A stretch of DNA of 19,761 nt, taken from NCBI GenBank assembly GCA_905206345.1, contig CAJLGW010000031.1:1-19761 (forward strand), given 5' to 3'. Below are positions 5,525 to 13,543 of the stretch, piece by piece; positions within the stretch are counted from its first letter, which is position 1, and each line of letters begins with the position of its first letter. The notes under the pieces are model-generated. The model searched no databases. It saw only the letters and a list, made by a program, of their open reading frames with translations, and was not told where the DNA came from. The translations under genes were made by a program, and so were the position numbers. This DNA comes from an uncultured Sutterella sp. (lineage in GTDB: Bacteria > Pseudomonadota > Gammaproteobacteria > Burkholderiales > Burkholderiaceae_F).

Positions 5525-7159
5525 TTACATCATCGGCATGCCGTCCATGCCGCCCATGCCGGAGGGCATCGGCTTAACATCTTCAGGCAAATCACCAATC
5601 ATGCAATCCGTCGTCAAGATCAAGCTGGCAACAGAAGCAGCGTTTTGCAAAGCCGTACGCGTCACCTTCGTCGGATCCAACACGCCCATTTCGATCATGT
5701 CGCCGTAGGAACTCGTTTGAGCGTTAAAGCCGTAGTTGCCTTCGCCGTTAGCGACAGCGTTCACAACGACGCTGGGTTCGAGACCGGCGTTGGAGACGAT
5801 TTGACGCATCGGTTCTTCCATGGCACGCAAAACGATCTTGATACCGGCCGTTTGTTCTTCGTTGTCACCCTTAAGACCGGCAACAGCCTTTTGAGCACGA
5901 ACGAGAGCAACGCCACCGCCAGGAACCACGCCTTCTTCAACAGCAGCACGCGTAGCATGCAATGCGTCGTCAACGCGAGCCTTCTTTTCCTTCATTTCGA
6001 CTTCGGTAGCAGCACCGATCTTCAACAAGGCAACGCCACCGGCCAACTTAGCCACACGTTCTTGGAGCTTTTCACGATCGTAGTCAGACGTGACAGCGTC
6101 GATTTGCGTGCGGATGTTCTTCACACGGGCTTCGATCAATGCAGGATTACCTGCGCCATTGATGATGGTCGTGTTTTCCTTGTTGACTTCGATGCGCTTG
6201 GCTTGACCCAAGTGTTCAAGCGTCGTCTTATCCAAGGACAAACCGAGATCCTTCGTGATCAACGTGCCGCCCGTCAAGATGGCGATATCTTCGAGCGTGG
6301 CCTTACGACGGTCACCAAAGCCCGGAGCCTTCACAGCGCAGACCTTCAAGATGCCACGCAAGCTGTTAACCACCAACGTAGCCAAAGCTTCGCCTTCCAA
6401 ATCTTCCGTGATAATCATCAACGGACGACCGGCCTTAGCGACTTGTTCCAAAATCGGCAAAAGGTCACGGATGTTGCTGATCTTTTGGTCGTGCAACAAG
6501 ATGAAGGGGTTATCCAAAACAGCCACTTGCTTGTCCGGGTTCGTGATGAAGTACGGAGACAAGTAACCGCGGTCAAATTGCATACCTTCGACCACATCCA
6601 ATTCGTTCTTCAAGGACTTGCCGTCTTCAACCGTGATGACGCCTTCCTTACCGACCTTTTCCATGGCTTCGGCGATGATTTCACCGATTTCCACATCGCT
6701 ATTGGCGGAAATAGCACCGACTTGAGCAATTTCCTTGGAGGTCGTGACGGGCTTACTGAGCTTCTTCAATTCTTCAACAGCCACAGCCACAGCCTTGTCG
6801 ATACCGCGCTTCAAATCCATCGGATTCATGCCGGCGGCAACAAACTTCATACCTTCAACCACGATGGCTTGTGCCAAAACCGTAGCCGTCGTCGTACCGT
6901 CACCGGCGTTGTCATTGGTCTTGGAAGCCACTTCGCGGACCATTTGAGCGCCCATGTTTTCAAACTTATCTTTCAATTCGATTTCGCGGGCAACCGTCAC
7001 ACCGTCCTTCGTCACCAACGGGCTACCGAAGTTACGATCGAGCACAACGTTACGACCCTTCGGGCCCAACGTGACCTTAACGGCATTAGCCAACGTGTTA
7101 ATACCGCGAACCATACGGACGCGGCCGTCTTCACCAAAAAGCACTTGCTTAGCAGACAT
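5525..7159 (-). CDS. groEL: Chaperonin GroEL (Hsp60)
   Basis: This is the 544-aa large chaperonin subunit, a tetradecameric ATPase that folds proteins in the cytoplasm with GroES. It is full length. The ATP site is intact: LGPKGRNVVLD at about 31-41, GDGTTTATVL with Asp87, and the C-terminal-half PGGGVAL motif. The apical domain contains EGMQFDRGYLSPYF. The protein ends in the Gly/Met-rich tail GGMDGMPMM typical of proteobacterial GroEL. ATG is preceded by GGAG at a 9-base spacing. It lies 41 bases after groES, and the pair forms the usual operon ending at the hairpin 5454-5493. No second groEL copy is seen here. Confidence 0.99.
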   Translation of the reverse strand: MSAKQVLFGEDGRVRMVRGINTLANAVKVTLGPKGRNVVLDRNFGSPLVTKDGVTVAREIELKDKFENMGAQMVREVASKTNDNAGDGTTTATVLAQAIVVEGMKFVAAGMNPMDLKRGIDKAVAVAVEELKKLSKPVTTSKEIAQVGAISANSDVEIGEIIAEAMEKVGKEGVITVEDGKSLKNELDVVEGMQFDRGYLSPYFITNPDKQVAVLDNPFILLHDQKISNIRDLLPILEQVAKAGRPLMIITEDLEGEALATLVVNSLRGILKVCAVKAPGFGDRRKATLEDIAILTGGTLITKDLGLSLDKTTLEHLGQAKRIEVNKENTTIINGAGNPALIEARVKNIRTQIDAVTSDYDREKLQERVAKLAGGVALLKIGAATEVEMKEKKARVDDALHATRAAVEEGVVPGGGVALVRAQKAVAGLKGDNEEQTAGIKIVLRAMEEPMRQIVSNAGLEPSVVVNAVANGEGNYGFNAQTSSYGDMIEMGVLDPTKVTRTALQNAASVASLILTTDCMIGDLPEDVKPMPSGMGGMDGMPMM

Positions 7160-7200
7160 GAGTTATTACTCCAAAAACAAATAAATCGAAATGCAAGAAA

Positions 7201-7488
7201 TTAGCAGAGAACGCCCATGATGTCTTCTTCGCGCATCACGAGGTATTCTTCACCATCAACCTTGACGGTTTGACCAGCATACTTGCCGAACAAAACACGA
7301 TCACCGACCTTGACATCCATCGGGATCAACTTGCCGGCATCATCACGCTTACCAGGACCGACAGCCAAAACTTCACCTTGATCGGGCTTTTCACCAGCGC
7401 TATCGGGAAGAACGATACCGCTAGCGGTAGTACGTTCAACTTCCAAACGCTTGACGATCACACGGTCATGTAACGGACGAATTTGCAT
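7201..7488 (-). CDS. groES: Co-chaperonin GroES (Hsp10)
   Basis: This is the 95-aa lid of the GroEL chamber. I chose the ATG at 7488 (MQIRPLHDRV), preceded by AGGAGAAATCAA. A longer in-frame extension to 7536 would add 16 residues that GroES proteins lack and has no ribosome binding site. The mobile loop that contacts GroEL is ERTTASGIVLPDSAGEKP (about residues 18-35), and the GEVLAVGPGK and VKVGDRVLFGKYAG segments follow. The protein ends in GVLC; a C-terminal Cys is uncommon for the family but should not prevent function. It is the first gene of groESL. A heat-shock-type promoter lies about 140-170 bases upstream. Confidence 0.98.
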   Translation of the reverse strand: MQIRPLHDRVIVKRLEVERTTASGIVLPDSAGEKPDQGEVLAVGPGKRDDAGKLIPMDVKVGDRVLFGKYAGQTVKVDGEEYLVMREEDIMGVLC

Positions 7489-7631
7489 TTGATTTCTCCT
7501 AACTTTCAATGAAACCTTTTTTACGAAACGCCACATTATCTCTTATCTTGGGCGATTCCATTCATACAGAATTTCGGTACTATTGATAGGAACAATTCCT
7601 ATGTCCGAAAAATTCCTTCGTATACTGGCAT

Positions 7632-7659
7632 ATGTGGGGATACTTTTTCCATTTTCAAG
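7632..7659 (-). promoter_or_regulatory. Near-consensus sigma-32 (RpoH) promoter for groESL
   Basis: On the - strand, CTTGAAA (7659-7653), a 13-base spacer and CCCCACAT (7639-7632) closely match the enterobacterial heat-shock consensus CTTGAAA-N(11-16)-CCCCAT. Transcription would start near 7625 and give a groES leader of about 137 bases. The -35 element lies directly on the dacB ribosome binding site, 8 bases before the dacB ATG. No CIRCE repeat is visible, so sigma-32 control is favoured over HrcA. Confidence 0.7.
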
Positions 7660-7666
7660 GGCAAAA

Positions 7667-9103
7667 ATGCAAAAAATTCTAAAATTCTCCCTTTTATTGC
7701 CGATATTTGCGCTATCCATTTGTTTTTATTCAACAAATTCTTTTTCAGCGCCACAAAAACTGCCGACACCGGTTCAAAAAGCCCTTAAAAAGAGTCACAT
7801 TTCTTCGCGTCAACTTGCCGTCAGCGTCCGTCCTTTGGATGGCGGTAAAGTGAAATTAAATTGGCGTGCCGCCCAAAAAGTCTCCCCGGCCTCGACCGAA
7901 AAAATTATTACAACATTGGCTGCCTTAGAAACCCTTGGCCCCAACTGGCGTTGGCGCACGCAGTATTTGACCGATGAACCGATGGACGATGGTGTGATCG
8001 ATGGCCCGTTATACATCCGAGGTGGCGGTGATCCCACCTATGTGATTGAACGTCTCTGGCGAGACCTCTCTGCCATGAAAGCCCAAGGGTTAGAAAAAAT
8101 CCGAGGCGACATCGTGATTGACCGCACGCTTTTTGCGACAGACAAAAATAGTGTTCAATTCGACGAAGAAGTTCACCGCCCCTACATGAAAGAAGCCGAT
8201 GCCACTTTGATTAACTATCAGGCCGTTACCCTTCACTTTGAGCCTGATTATGAAAAAGGCATTGCCCACATCACGGCAACCCCTGCGCTAAAAGGTTTTG
8301 AAGCACCCAAAACCGTGAAACTCGTCTCCACCAACGCCAACTGCGTTGGCTGGCGCCATGCCTTAAAACTCAATCTCAAAAACGAATGGGAGCCCACCTT
8401 CGACGGAGGCTTTCCTAAGAGCTGCTCGGCAAAAGATCTTTCCTACATTTTCAGTAACCCGGAAAGTTATTGGCAAGCCTTATTAGAACCTTTACTCGAT
8501 GAGATGGATATCAGTTGGCGGGGCGATGTTGTCCAAGGCGTCATCCCCGACAAGGCCAATCCGCTTTACACGGCTTACTCCGACGATTTGGTTAACGTGA
8601 GTCGCTTAACAAATAAATTCAGCAACAACGTTTTGGCTCGCCACATTTATCTCACGCTTGGTCTCATTGCCAATGATGAAAAATCAGGAGCCGATTACCC
8701 CATGGCGCGCTCCGCCCTTCAAAATTGGCTAACTCAAAGCGTTAAGGTGAAGCCCGGCACGGTTTATGTTGATAACGGCAGCGGACTCTCAAGAGAGAGC
8801 TTCGTGACAGCAAGCGCCATGACGCAAATCATTGCCTACGGCTGGAAAAGTCCCCGAATGCCTGAATGGGTGAGTACCTTCCCCGTCTCCGCCACGGACG
8901 GCACGATGCTTCGTCGCCAAGTGGCTCCCGGTTCCGCTTACATTAAAACGGGGCTTTTAAACGGCGTGAAATCGGTTGCCGGTGTCATTCAAGCCAAAAG
9001 CGGTAAACGCTATGCCATCTTTGGTGTTGTCGAGGGAGACCGTGCGACGAGCACCGATGCCCCCTTGGATGCCGTAATTCAATGGGTTTTCCTTAAGGGC
9101 TAG
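7667..9103 (+). CDS. dacB: D-alanyl-D-alanine carboxypeptidase/endopeptidase (PBP4, DacB)
   Basis: This is a periplasmic class C low-molecular-weight penicillin-binding protein that trims or cleaves peptidoglycan peptide cross-links (478 aa from this start). I chose ATG 7667 because AAGGG lies 5 bases upstream and the protein then opens with a clear signal peptide (MQKILKF, hydrophobic core, TNSFSA near residue 28). Starts at 7583 or 7601 would add 22-28 residues ahead of it. The serine penicilloyl-enzyme motifs are complete: SxxK as STEK (Ser76, Lys79), SxN as SNN in TNKFSNNVLARH, and KTG in IKTGLLNG. A -10-like TATACT at 7621-7626 could drive it; it would start back to back with the groESL promoter. 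pyrF follows 57 bases downstream on the same strand. Confidence 0.9.
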   Translation: MQKILKFSLLLPIFALSICFYSTNSFSAPQKLPTPVQKALKKSHISSRQLAVSVRPLDGGKVKLNWRAAQKVSPASTEKIITTLAALETLGPNWRWRTQYLTDEPMDDGVIDGPLYIRGGGDPTYVIERLWRDLSAMKAQGLEKIRGDIVIDRTLFATDKNSVQFDEEVHRPYMKEADATLINYQAVTLHFEPDYEKGIAHITATPALKGFEAPKTVKLVSTNANCVGWRHALKLNLKNEWEPTFDGGFPKSCSAKDLSYIFSNPESYWQALLEPLLDEMDISWRGDVVQGVIPDKANPLYTAYSDDLVNVSRLTNKFSNNVLARHIYLTLGLIANDEKSGADYPMARSALQNWLTQSVKVKPGTVYVDNGSGLSRESFVTASAMTQIIAYGWKSPRMPEWVSTFPVSATDGTMLRRQVAPGSAYIKTGLLNGVKSVAGVIQAKSGKRYAIFGVVEGDRATSTDAPLDAVIQWVFLKG

Positions 9104-9117
9104 AAAAGAAAAATGTC

Positions 9118-9123
9118 TATAAT
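9118..9123 (+). promoter_or_regulatory. -10 hexamer of a possible pyrF promoter
   Basis: A perfect TATAAT lies in the 57-base dacB-pyrF gap, 37 bases before the pyrF ATG. The -35 position (TTAAGG at 9093-9098, 19-base spacing) is poor, so the promoter is tentative. pyrF may also be co-transcribed with dacB. Confidence 0.4.
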
Positions 9124-9160
9124 TAATAGATCGTGATCTTGTTAGGTTCGAGTTTTTAAA

Positions 9161-9979
9161 ATGACTTTTATTGAGAAATTACAAAATCGTTGGGCTGAAA
9201 GCCAATCTCTTTTGTGCGTGGGTTTAGATCCGGATAAGCATCGTTTACCGGCTCATCTTAAAGGCAAAGACTATGCCTTTTACGAATTCTGCACGGCTAT
9301 CGTTGATGCAACCGCTCCTTACGCTTGCGCTTTTAAGCCGCAAATCGCTTACTTCGCCTCCCGTGGCGCTGAAGAACAATTAAAAGCCATCATTTCCTAC
9401 ATTCACGAAAACTACCCCAATATTCCGGTGGTGTTAGATAGCAAGCGTGGCGATATCGGCTCCACGGCCAAGCACTATGCTCGCGAAGCTTTCGTGCGCT
9501 ACAACGCCGATGCCGTGACGTTGTCGCCTTACATGGGTTTTGACTCGGTCGAACCTTACCTCGAATACGAAGACCGCGGTGCGATTCTTTTGTGCCGCAC
9601 GTCCAATAAGGGCGGTAACGACATCCAAATGTTGATGGTCGATGGCAAGCCCATTTACCAGCACGTCGCAGCCTTGGCTGCAGGCCCCTGGAATAAGAAC
9701 GGTCAATTGGGTTTAGTGGTGGGTGCCACCTACCCCAATGAAATTGCTCAAGTTCGCCAAATCGTTGGAGACATGCCCTTGTTAGTCCCGGGGATCGGTG
9801 CTCAAGGCGGTGACATTAATGCTTGCGTTTCTGCCGGCGTTACCGAAAACAAGATGGGCATGATGATCAATTCAAGCCGTGCGATCTTGTACGCCTCTTC
9901 CGGTGAAGACTTTAAGGAAGCTGCCGCTAACGTGGCCGAAGAAACCTTCAGCAAGATTAACGCTGCTCGTCGCCTCTAA
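9161..9979 (+). CDS. pyrF: Orotidine 5'-phosphate decarboxylase, class II
   Basis: This enzyme decarboxylates OMP to UMP in the last step of de novo pyrimidine synthesis. The 272-aa length and sequence fit the longer class II type found in betaproteobacteria and actinobacteria rather than the roughly 230-aa E. coli type. The opening CVGLDPD, the catalytic VLDSKRGDIGSTAKHYA segment (Asp93, Lys95, Asp98), the SPYMGFDSVEPYL segment, LVVGATYP and the phosphate-binding VPGIGAQGGD loop are all present. No strong Shine-Dalgarno sequence precedes the ATG (only GAG about 9 bases away). A strong terminator follows the stop at 9997-10036. Confidence 0.95.
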   Translation: MTFIEKLQNRWAESQSLLCVGLDPDKHRLPAHLKGKDYAFYEFCTAIVDATAPYACAFKPQIAYFASRGAEEQLKAIISYIHENYPNIPVVLDSKRGDIGSTAKHYAREAFVRYNADAVTLSPYMGFDSVEPYLEYEDRGAILLCRTSNKGGNDIQMLMVDGKPIYQHVAALAAGPWNKNGQLGLVVGATYPNEIAQVRQIVGDMPLLVPGIGAQGGDINACVSAGVTENKMGMMINSSRAILYASSGEDFKEAAANVAEETFSKINAARRL

Positions 9980-9996
9980 TTGCGACTCCAAAAACT

Positions 9997-10036
9997 AATC
10001 AGCCTGAGATTTTTTGTCTCAGGCTGATTTTTTTTT
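9997..10036 (+). terminator. pyrF terminator
   Basis: A perfect 13-bp stem (9997-10009 with 10017-10029) and a 7-base loop run into nine T (10028-10036), 17 bases after the pyrF stop. The other strand also has a short T-run, so it may serve a convergent - strand transcript from the small frame at 10041-10205. Confidence 0.92.
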
Positions 10037-10040
10037 GCAC

Positions 10041-10205
10041 TTAGGCGTTTAGTTTTTCTATTGCGCGAGTAAAGATCCCGAAAGCGGTTTCCATCTCCGT
10101 TTCGTCAATGATGTAAGCGGTCGTTTTAAACTCACCCCATCCCATTTCAGTCATTTTGTGCAAATCGCGACGTGTTTGAATCATAGAAACTTTGTAATCA
10201 TGCAC
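10041..10205 (-). CDS. Possible small protein with GTG start, unknown function
   Basis: A 54-codon frame starts at GTG 10205 with an excellent ribosome binding site: GGAGGGG ends 6 bases before the GTG. The peptide is charged and looks foldable. It opens VHDYKVSMIQ, has MTEMGWGEFKTTAYI in the middle and ends in an acidic-to-basic helix (DETEMETAFGIFTRAIEKLNA). An alternative ATG 4 bases after the same site gives only 8 residues. The frame lies between the iadA terminator (10281-10314) and the pyrF terminator, so it would need its own promoter, which I could not identify. I recognise no family. It could be a genuine small gene or the C-terminal remnant of a larger lost one; the in-frame TAA only about 36 bases upstream of the GTG fits either. 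Confidence 0.45.
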   Translation of the reverse strand: MHDYKVSMIQTRRDLHKMTEMGWGEFKTTAYIIDETEMETAFGIFTRAIEKLNA

Positions 10206-10280
10206 ATCAGTCCCCTCCAACGAGATCCGGTTACTTTCATCTTATGCCCAATTAGACACTGTGACATCCGTATTTTTCCG

Positions 10281-10314
10281 AAAAAAAACACGCTGAGAAT
10301 AAACCCAGCGTGTT
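10281..10314 (-). terminator. iadA terminator
   Basis: On the - strand a 9-bp stem (10306-10314 with 10287-10295) and a 10-base loop run into eight T (10288-10281), 29 bases after the iadA stop codon. Confidence 0.88.
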
Positions 10315-10343
10315 CTGCCATTAAGCGAGAAAAGCGTCAGCGA

Positions 10344-11489
10344 TTAGTACTCAAACGTACCCTTTTCAACGATTTCGCCATTGCGCATCATGACCTTGTT
10401 GCGAGAAATAACGGTCGTCAATTCCATGGCGTCGTTAAACAAGCAAGCATTGGCGCAACCACCTTCTTCAATCACGCCTTGACCCGGTAAGCTCAAAGCC
10501 TTACCAACGTTAGAAGAGATGAAGGAAACGGCTTGACCGATCGGCATGTTGTATTCAGCGATTAAGCGCTTAACTTCCGTTAAGTTGCCGCTCACGCCAC
10601 CAACACCCAAACCAATCATTTCGCCCTTATCGTTAAAGCGCGGGACAGAACCGTGGCCATCGGTCGAGAGCGTGATATGCGTCGGATCAACACCGGCGTC
10701 CAAAGCCGTCATCACAGCGATTGCGGGATTATCAAATGCGCAGCTTGCACCCGTCGTGATGTCGATGTAACCACCTTCCTTAGCGAAATCCAAAGCGGCA
10801 TCAAAGACGTGACGGATACGACCGCAGTGCGTCGGGCGAATATGACGAATCGGGAAGCCCTTGGCAACGATTTCCTTATACATATCGAAGCTACCCGGGA
10901 TGTTACCTGTGTGAATGTGCAAGAAACCGATCTTACCGGCAATCATGGCACCCACGCGAATGTCGGCCAAAAGAGCCAACACTTGTTGCATCGTGGGGAA
11001 GGAAGAACGGTGGTCACCCAAAGCGATCTTCACGCCTAAGCATTCCGGCACGAAGAACAAATCATCAGAGACAGACTTCGTCATCGTTGTGGGCGGATAA
11101 CGGTAGTTAGACGTGTACATCCAAGCACTCACGCCTTCGCTCTTTAATGCGCGAACCTTAGCAAGCAAATTCGGGATCGAGCGCGTCGTGTAGTCCGTAC
11201 CGGAGACACCCACCACAGAGGTCGTACCGCAAGCTACCAATTCAGACAACATGATTTCAGGCGTGCGCGTCACGGGGCCACCTTCACCGCCACCGCCGGT
11301 GACGTGAATGTGTTGGTCAAAAAAGCCCGGCGTCATGATTTGACCCTTGGCATCAATGACTTCCGTACCCGGCAACGTGGACGGAAGATCCTTACCAATG
11401 GCCACGACTTTTTCAGCCACCATCAAAACGTCTTGTTCACCCAAATCCGTCGGTGCAAACACTCGAGCGTTTTTAATTAACAAAGCCAT
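10344..11489 (-). CDS. iadA: Isoaspartyl dipeptidase (beta-aspartyl-peptidase)
   Basis: This zinc-dependent amidohydrolase hydrolyses isoaspartyl dipeptides left by degradation of damaged proteins (381 aa, near the 390 of E. coli IadA). I chose ATG 11489 (MALLIKNARV), which has AGAGG 5 bases upstream. An ATG 15 bases earlier is possible but would begin inside that site. Metal ligands expected from E. coli IadA are visible: His60 and His62 in FDQHIH, Lys154 in LGVKIALGDHR (the carboxylated bridging Lys), His193 in HIHTG, His221 in RPTHCGR and Asp277 in LSTDGHGS. The glycine-rich GGGGEGGPVTRTPE segment also matches the family. It is monocistronic with its own terminator. A perfect palindrome sits 31-47 bases upstream, so it may be locally regulated. 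Confidence 0.9.
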   Translation of the reverse strand: MALLIKNARVFAPTDLGEQDVLMVAEKVVAIGKDLPSTLPGTEVIDAKGQIMTPGFFDQHIHVTGGGGEGGPVTRTPEIMLSELVACGTTSVVGVSGTDYTTRSIPNLLAKVRALKSEGVSAWMYTSNYRYPPTTMTKSVSDDLFFVPECLGVKIALGDHRSSFPTMQQVLALLADIRVGAMIAGKIGFLHIHTGNIPGSFDMYKEIVAKGFPIRHIRPTHCGRIRHVFDAALDFAKEGGYIDITTGASCAFDNPAIAVMTALDAGVDPTHITLSTDGHGSVPRFNDKGEMIGLGVGGVSGNLTEVKRLIAEYNMPIGQAVSFISSNVGKALSLPGQGVIEEGGCANACLFNDAMELTTVISRNKVMMRNGEIVEKGTFEY

Positions 11490-11519
11490 AAGAACCTCTC
11501 TCAAATGATGATTATTTTT

Positions 11520-11536
11520 GTGCTGATTATCAGCAC
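11520..11536. promoter_or_regulatory. 17-bp perfect palindrome in the iadA leader
   Basis: GTGCTGATTATCAGCAC has 8-bp arms around one central base and lies 31-47 bases before the iadA ATG. A second partial dyad, ACAATTAATTATTGT, follows at 11538-11552. The position fits a repressor operator near the iadA promoter. The palindrome could also form a leader hairpin. Confidence 0.5.
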
Positions 11537-11627
11537 CACAATTAATTATTGTAGTGCGAATTTGTAACGAATGGACAGGTAAAAATTAAGTCTTCTGACT
11601 GACGCAAAAACCTTGATGGGTCTTAAC

Positions 11628-11663
11628 AAAAAATGGCACGGATTTTCTCAATCGATGTGCCAT
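11628..11663 (-). terminator. Terminator of the nrdR-rib-nusB-thiL-corC run
   Basis: On the - strand the stem ATGGCAC/GTGCCAT (11657-11663 with 11633-11639) is extended by an inner AATC/GATT pairing and is followed by six T (11633-11628). It begins 36 bases after the last gene's stop codon. Confidence 0.75.
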
Positions 11664-11698
11664 ATTAGAAAACGATACTATCAATATTAATATCTCAA

Positions 11699-13027
11699 CT
11701 ACAGCGCTTGGTTTTCTACAGACTCCTTTTCTTCAGGCAAGCGAGAAACCAAAACCTTATCAATACGACGCCCATCCATATCAACTACTTCAAAACGCCA
11801 ACCTTGCCAAGTGACAAACTGACCGGTCTTAGGCATATCTTCCATGATCCAAACAATCATGCCGGCCAAGGTGTTATAGCGACCTTCATTTTCTTGAGGC
11901 ACGCTCTTGAGTTGCAAATGGTCTTTTAATTCGGGTACGGCCAACATACCGTCTAAAAGTAGCGAGCCGTCTTCACGCTCCACAATCCAAGACTCGTCCC
12001 CGACATTGGGTTTGAATTCACCAGCAATGGCTTCTAACACGTCTCGGGGGCTCACTAACCCCTGTACCGTACCGTATTCATCAACGACAATAGCCACCGG
12101 AATATCGTTATCTCGGAAGTTTTCCAATAATTCCAACCCCGTCAATGTCTCTGGCACATAAGAAGCTTTTGCAACTTGGCTCGTAAAGTCCACTCTACCG
12201 TTTTCTAACAATTGCTTTAACAAAACACGCGTAGAGCAAAAACCCTTAATGTCATCTAATGAACCATCAGCGATCGGTAGACGAGAGTGTTGCGACGTCA
12301 AAATCTTACGAACGTTCAAATCGTCTTCATCTTGAAGGTCAATCCACTCAACTTCACTGCGAGGGGTCATAAGCGTTGCAATCGTACGGTCATCCAAGCG
12401 GAAAAGATTACGGGCCATGTCGCGTTCTTGCTCTTCAATCACCCCCGACTCGCTCCCTTCTTCAATCACAGCATGGATTTCTTCTTCCGTGACAGTAGGT
12501 TCTTGCGTATCGCTCTTCCCCGTTAATTTCAAAATCAAATTCGTGGAAGCGGATAATAACTTCACAAAGGGTGCCATGATAATGGCCAACGTATTGATAG
12601 GACGAGCAATTTGGCAAGCCACGCCTTCGGGATTCATTTGACCCAAGCGCTTAGGTACCAACTCGCCCAAAATAATGGAGAAGTAGGTCACCAACACCAC
12701 GACCAAAACCAAGCCCAACGTGCGAGCGGTCACGGGAGCCACTCCCATGCTATCCGTTAACCAATGAGCAACCGGTTCTGCTAACGCCGCTTCCCCCACG
12801 ATACCCGACAAAATACCAATGGACGTAATCCCTACCTGAATAGCAGACAGAGCGCGCGTCGGTTCTTCATTGAGTTCCATGGCCACCTTTGCACCTTTAT
12901 TACCCTCATCGTCCTTGACTTGAAGGCGGGCTCGGCGACTCGTCACCAAGGCGATTTCGCTCATGGCAAAAGCGCCATTTAAGAGAATTAATGCGATTAA
13001 ACAAAAAATATTGAACCAGTTTTCCAT
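11699..13027 (-). CDS. CorC/HlyC-type membrane protein: DUF21 (CNNM), CBS pair, CorC domain
   Basis: This 442-aa inner-membrane protein belongs to the CNNM/CorC (UPF0053) family, linked to divalent cation (magnesium, cobalt) transport or resistance. The family is often annotated as hemolysin, which is misleading. The N-terminal DUF21 domain, with about four hydrophobic segments (near 5-25, 60-85, 95-125 and 145-165), opens with LNGAFAMSEIAL. The TEEEIHAVIEEGSESGVIEEQE linker leads to two CBS motifs (about 210-330, including LMTPRSEVEWI and DEYGTVQGLVSPRDVLE). The C-terminal CorC_HlyC domain ends with VSRLPEE. It is the last gene of the run, 15 bases after pncC. The ribosome binding site is weak, so translational coupling is likely. 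The exact substrate is unknown. Confidence 0.88.
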   Translation of the reverse strand: MENWFNIFCLIALILLNGAFAMSEIALVTSRRARLQVKDDEGNKGAKVAMELNEEPTRALSAIQVGITSIGILSGIVGEAALAEPVAHWLTDSMGVAPVTARTLGLVLVVVLVTYFSIILGELVPKRLGQMNPEGVACQIARPINTLAIIMAPFVKLLSASTNLILKLTGKSDTQEPTVTEEEIHAVIEEGSESGVIEEQERDMARNLFRLDDRTIATLMTPRSEVEWIDLQDEDDLNVRKILTSQHSRLPIADGSLDDIKGFCSTRVLLKQLLENGRVDFTSQVAKASYVPETLTGLELLENFRDNDIPVAIVVDEYGTVQGLVSPRDVLEAIAGEFKPNVGDESWIVEREDGSLLLDGMLAVPELKDHLQLKSVPQENEGRYNTLAGMIVWIMEDMPKTGQFVTWQGWRFEVVDMDGRRIDKVLVSRLPEEKESVENQAL

Positions 13028-13042
13028 TTCTGATAAAACTCG

Positions 13043-13531
13043 CTACTGAGAAATTCGTTGAATTAAACCTTCGATGGCGCATTGAATTGTGGCCTTGCGC
13101 ACGGCTTGTCGATCACCGGGGAATTCCTTTCTGACCACTTCTGGCACTTCACCTCGTCGCCCCCAGGCTAAAAAGACGGTTCCCACGGGTTTGCCAGGCA
13201 CGGCGCCCCCGGGCCCTGCAATGCCGGTCACCGCCACAGCGATATCGGCATTTGAATGGGCCAGGGCTCCCAAAACCATCTCCGAAGCACACTCTGAAGA
13301 GACAGCTCCCACAGCTTCTAACGTCGAAGCACTCACGCCTAAAAAGTCCATTTTCGACGCATTCGTGTAGGTCACAAAGCCCCTATCAAACCATTGGCTT
13401 GAGCCTGCAATATCAGTGATTGTGTAGCTGATGCCACCGGCTGTACACGACTCGGCCGTTGCCACCATCACATGGGCCTTCTGTGCCACTTCACCTAACT
13501 TTTGCGCTAAGGCCTCTAATTGGAAATTCAC
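13043..13531 (-). CDS. pncC: Nicotinamide-nucleotide amidohydrolase (CinA C-terminal domain)
   Basis: This 162-aa stand-alone CinA C-terminal domain hydrolyses the amide of nicotinamide mononucleotide to nicotinate mononucleotide in pyridine nucleotide recycling. The active-site segment is ATAESCTAGG with the nucleophile Ser28. GFVTYTNASKMDFLGV, the VTGIAGPGG motif and KPVGTVFLAW follow as in PncC proteins. The start codon is GTG (13531) with AGGAC about 9 bases upstream. It lies 12 bases after pgpA. The N-terminal molybdopterin-like domain of full CinA is absent, as is normal in proteobacterial PncC. Confidence 0.92.
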   Translation of the reverse strand: MNFQLEALAQKLGEVAQKAHVMVATAESCTAGGISYTITDIAGSSQWFDRGFVTYTNASKMDFLGVSASTLEAVGAVSSECASEMVLGALAHSNADIAVAVTGIAGPGGAVPGKPVGTVFLAWGRRGEVPEVVRKEFPGDRQAVRKATIQCAIEGLIQRISQ

Positions 13532-13543
13532 GAAAAATATGTC

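Noticed and set aside
5474..7204. 576-codon open frame on the + strand running through groEL
   Set aside because: It lies wholly antisense to groEL, whose protein is unambiguous. Strong codon bias in groEL avoids codons that would give antisense stops, which produces such long shadow frames.
7489..7666. CIRCE (HrcA) element upstream of groES
   Set aside because: No TTAGCACTC/GAGTGCTAA inverted repeat is visible; a sigma-32-type promoter explains the region better.
7583..7666. Longer dacB reading frame from 7583 or 7601
   Set aside because: The extension would bury the signal peptide, has a poorly placed ribosome binding site, and crosses the probable groESL promoter.
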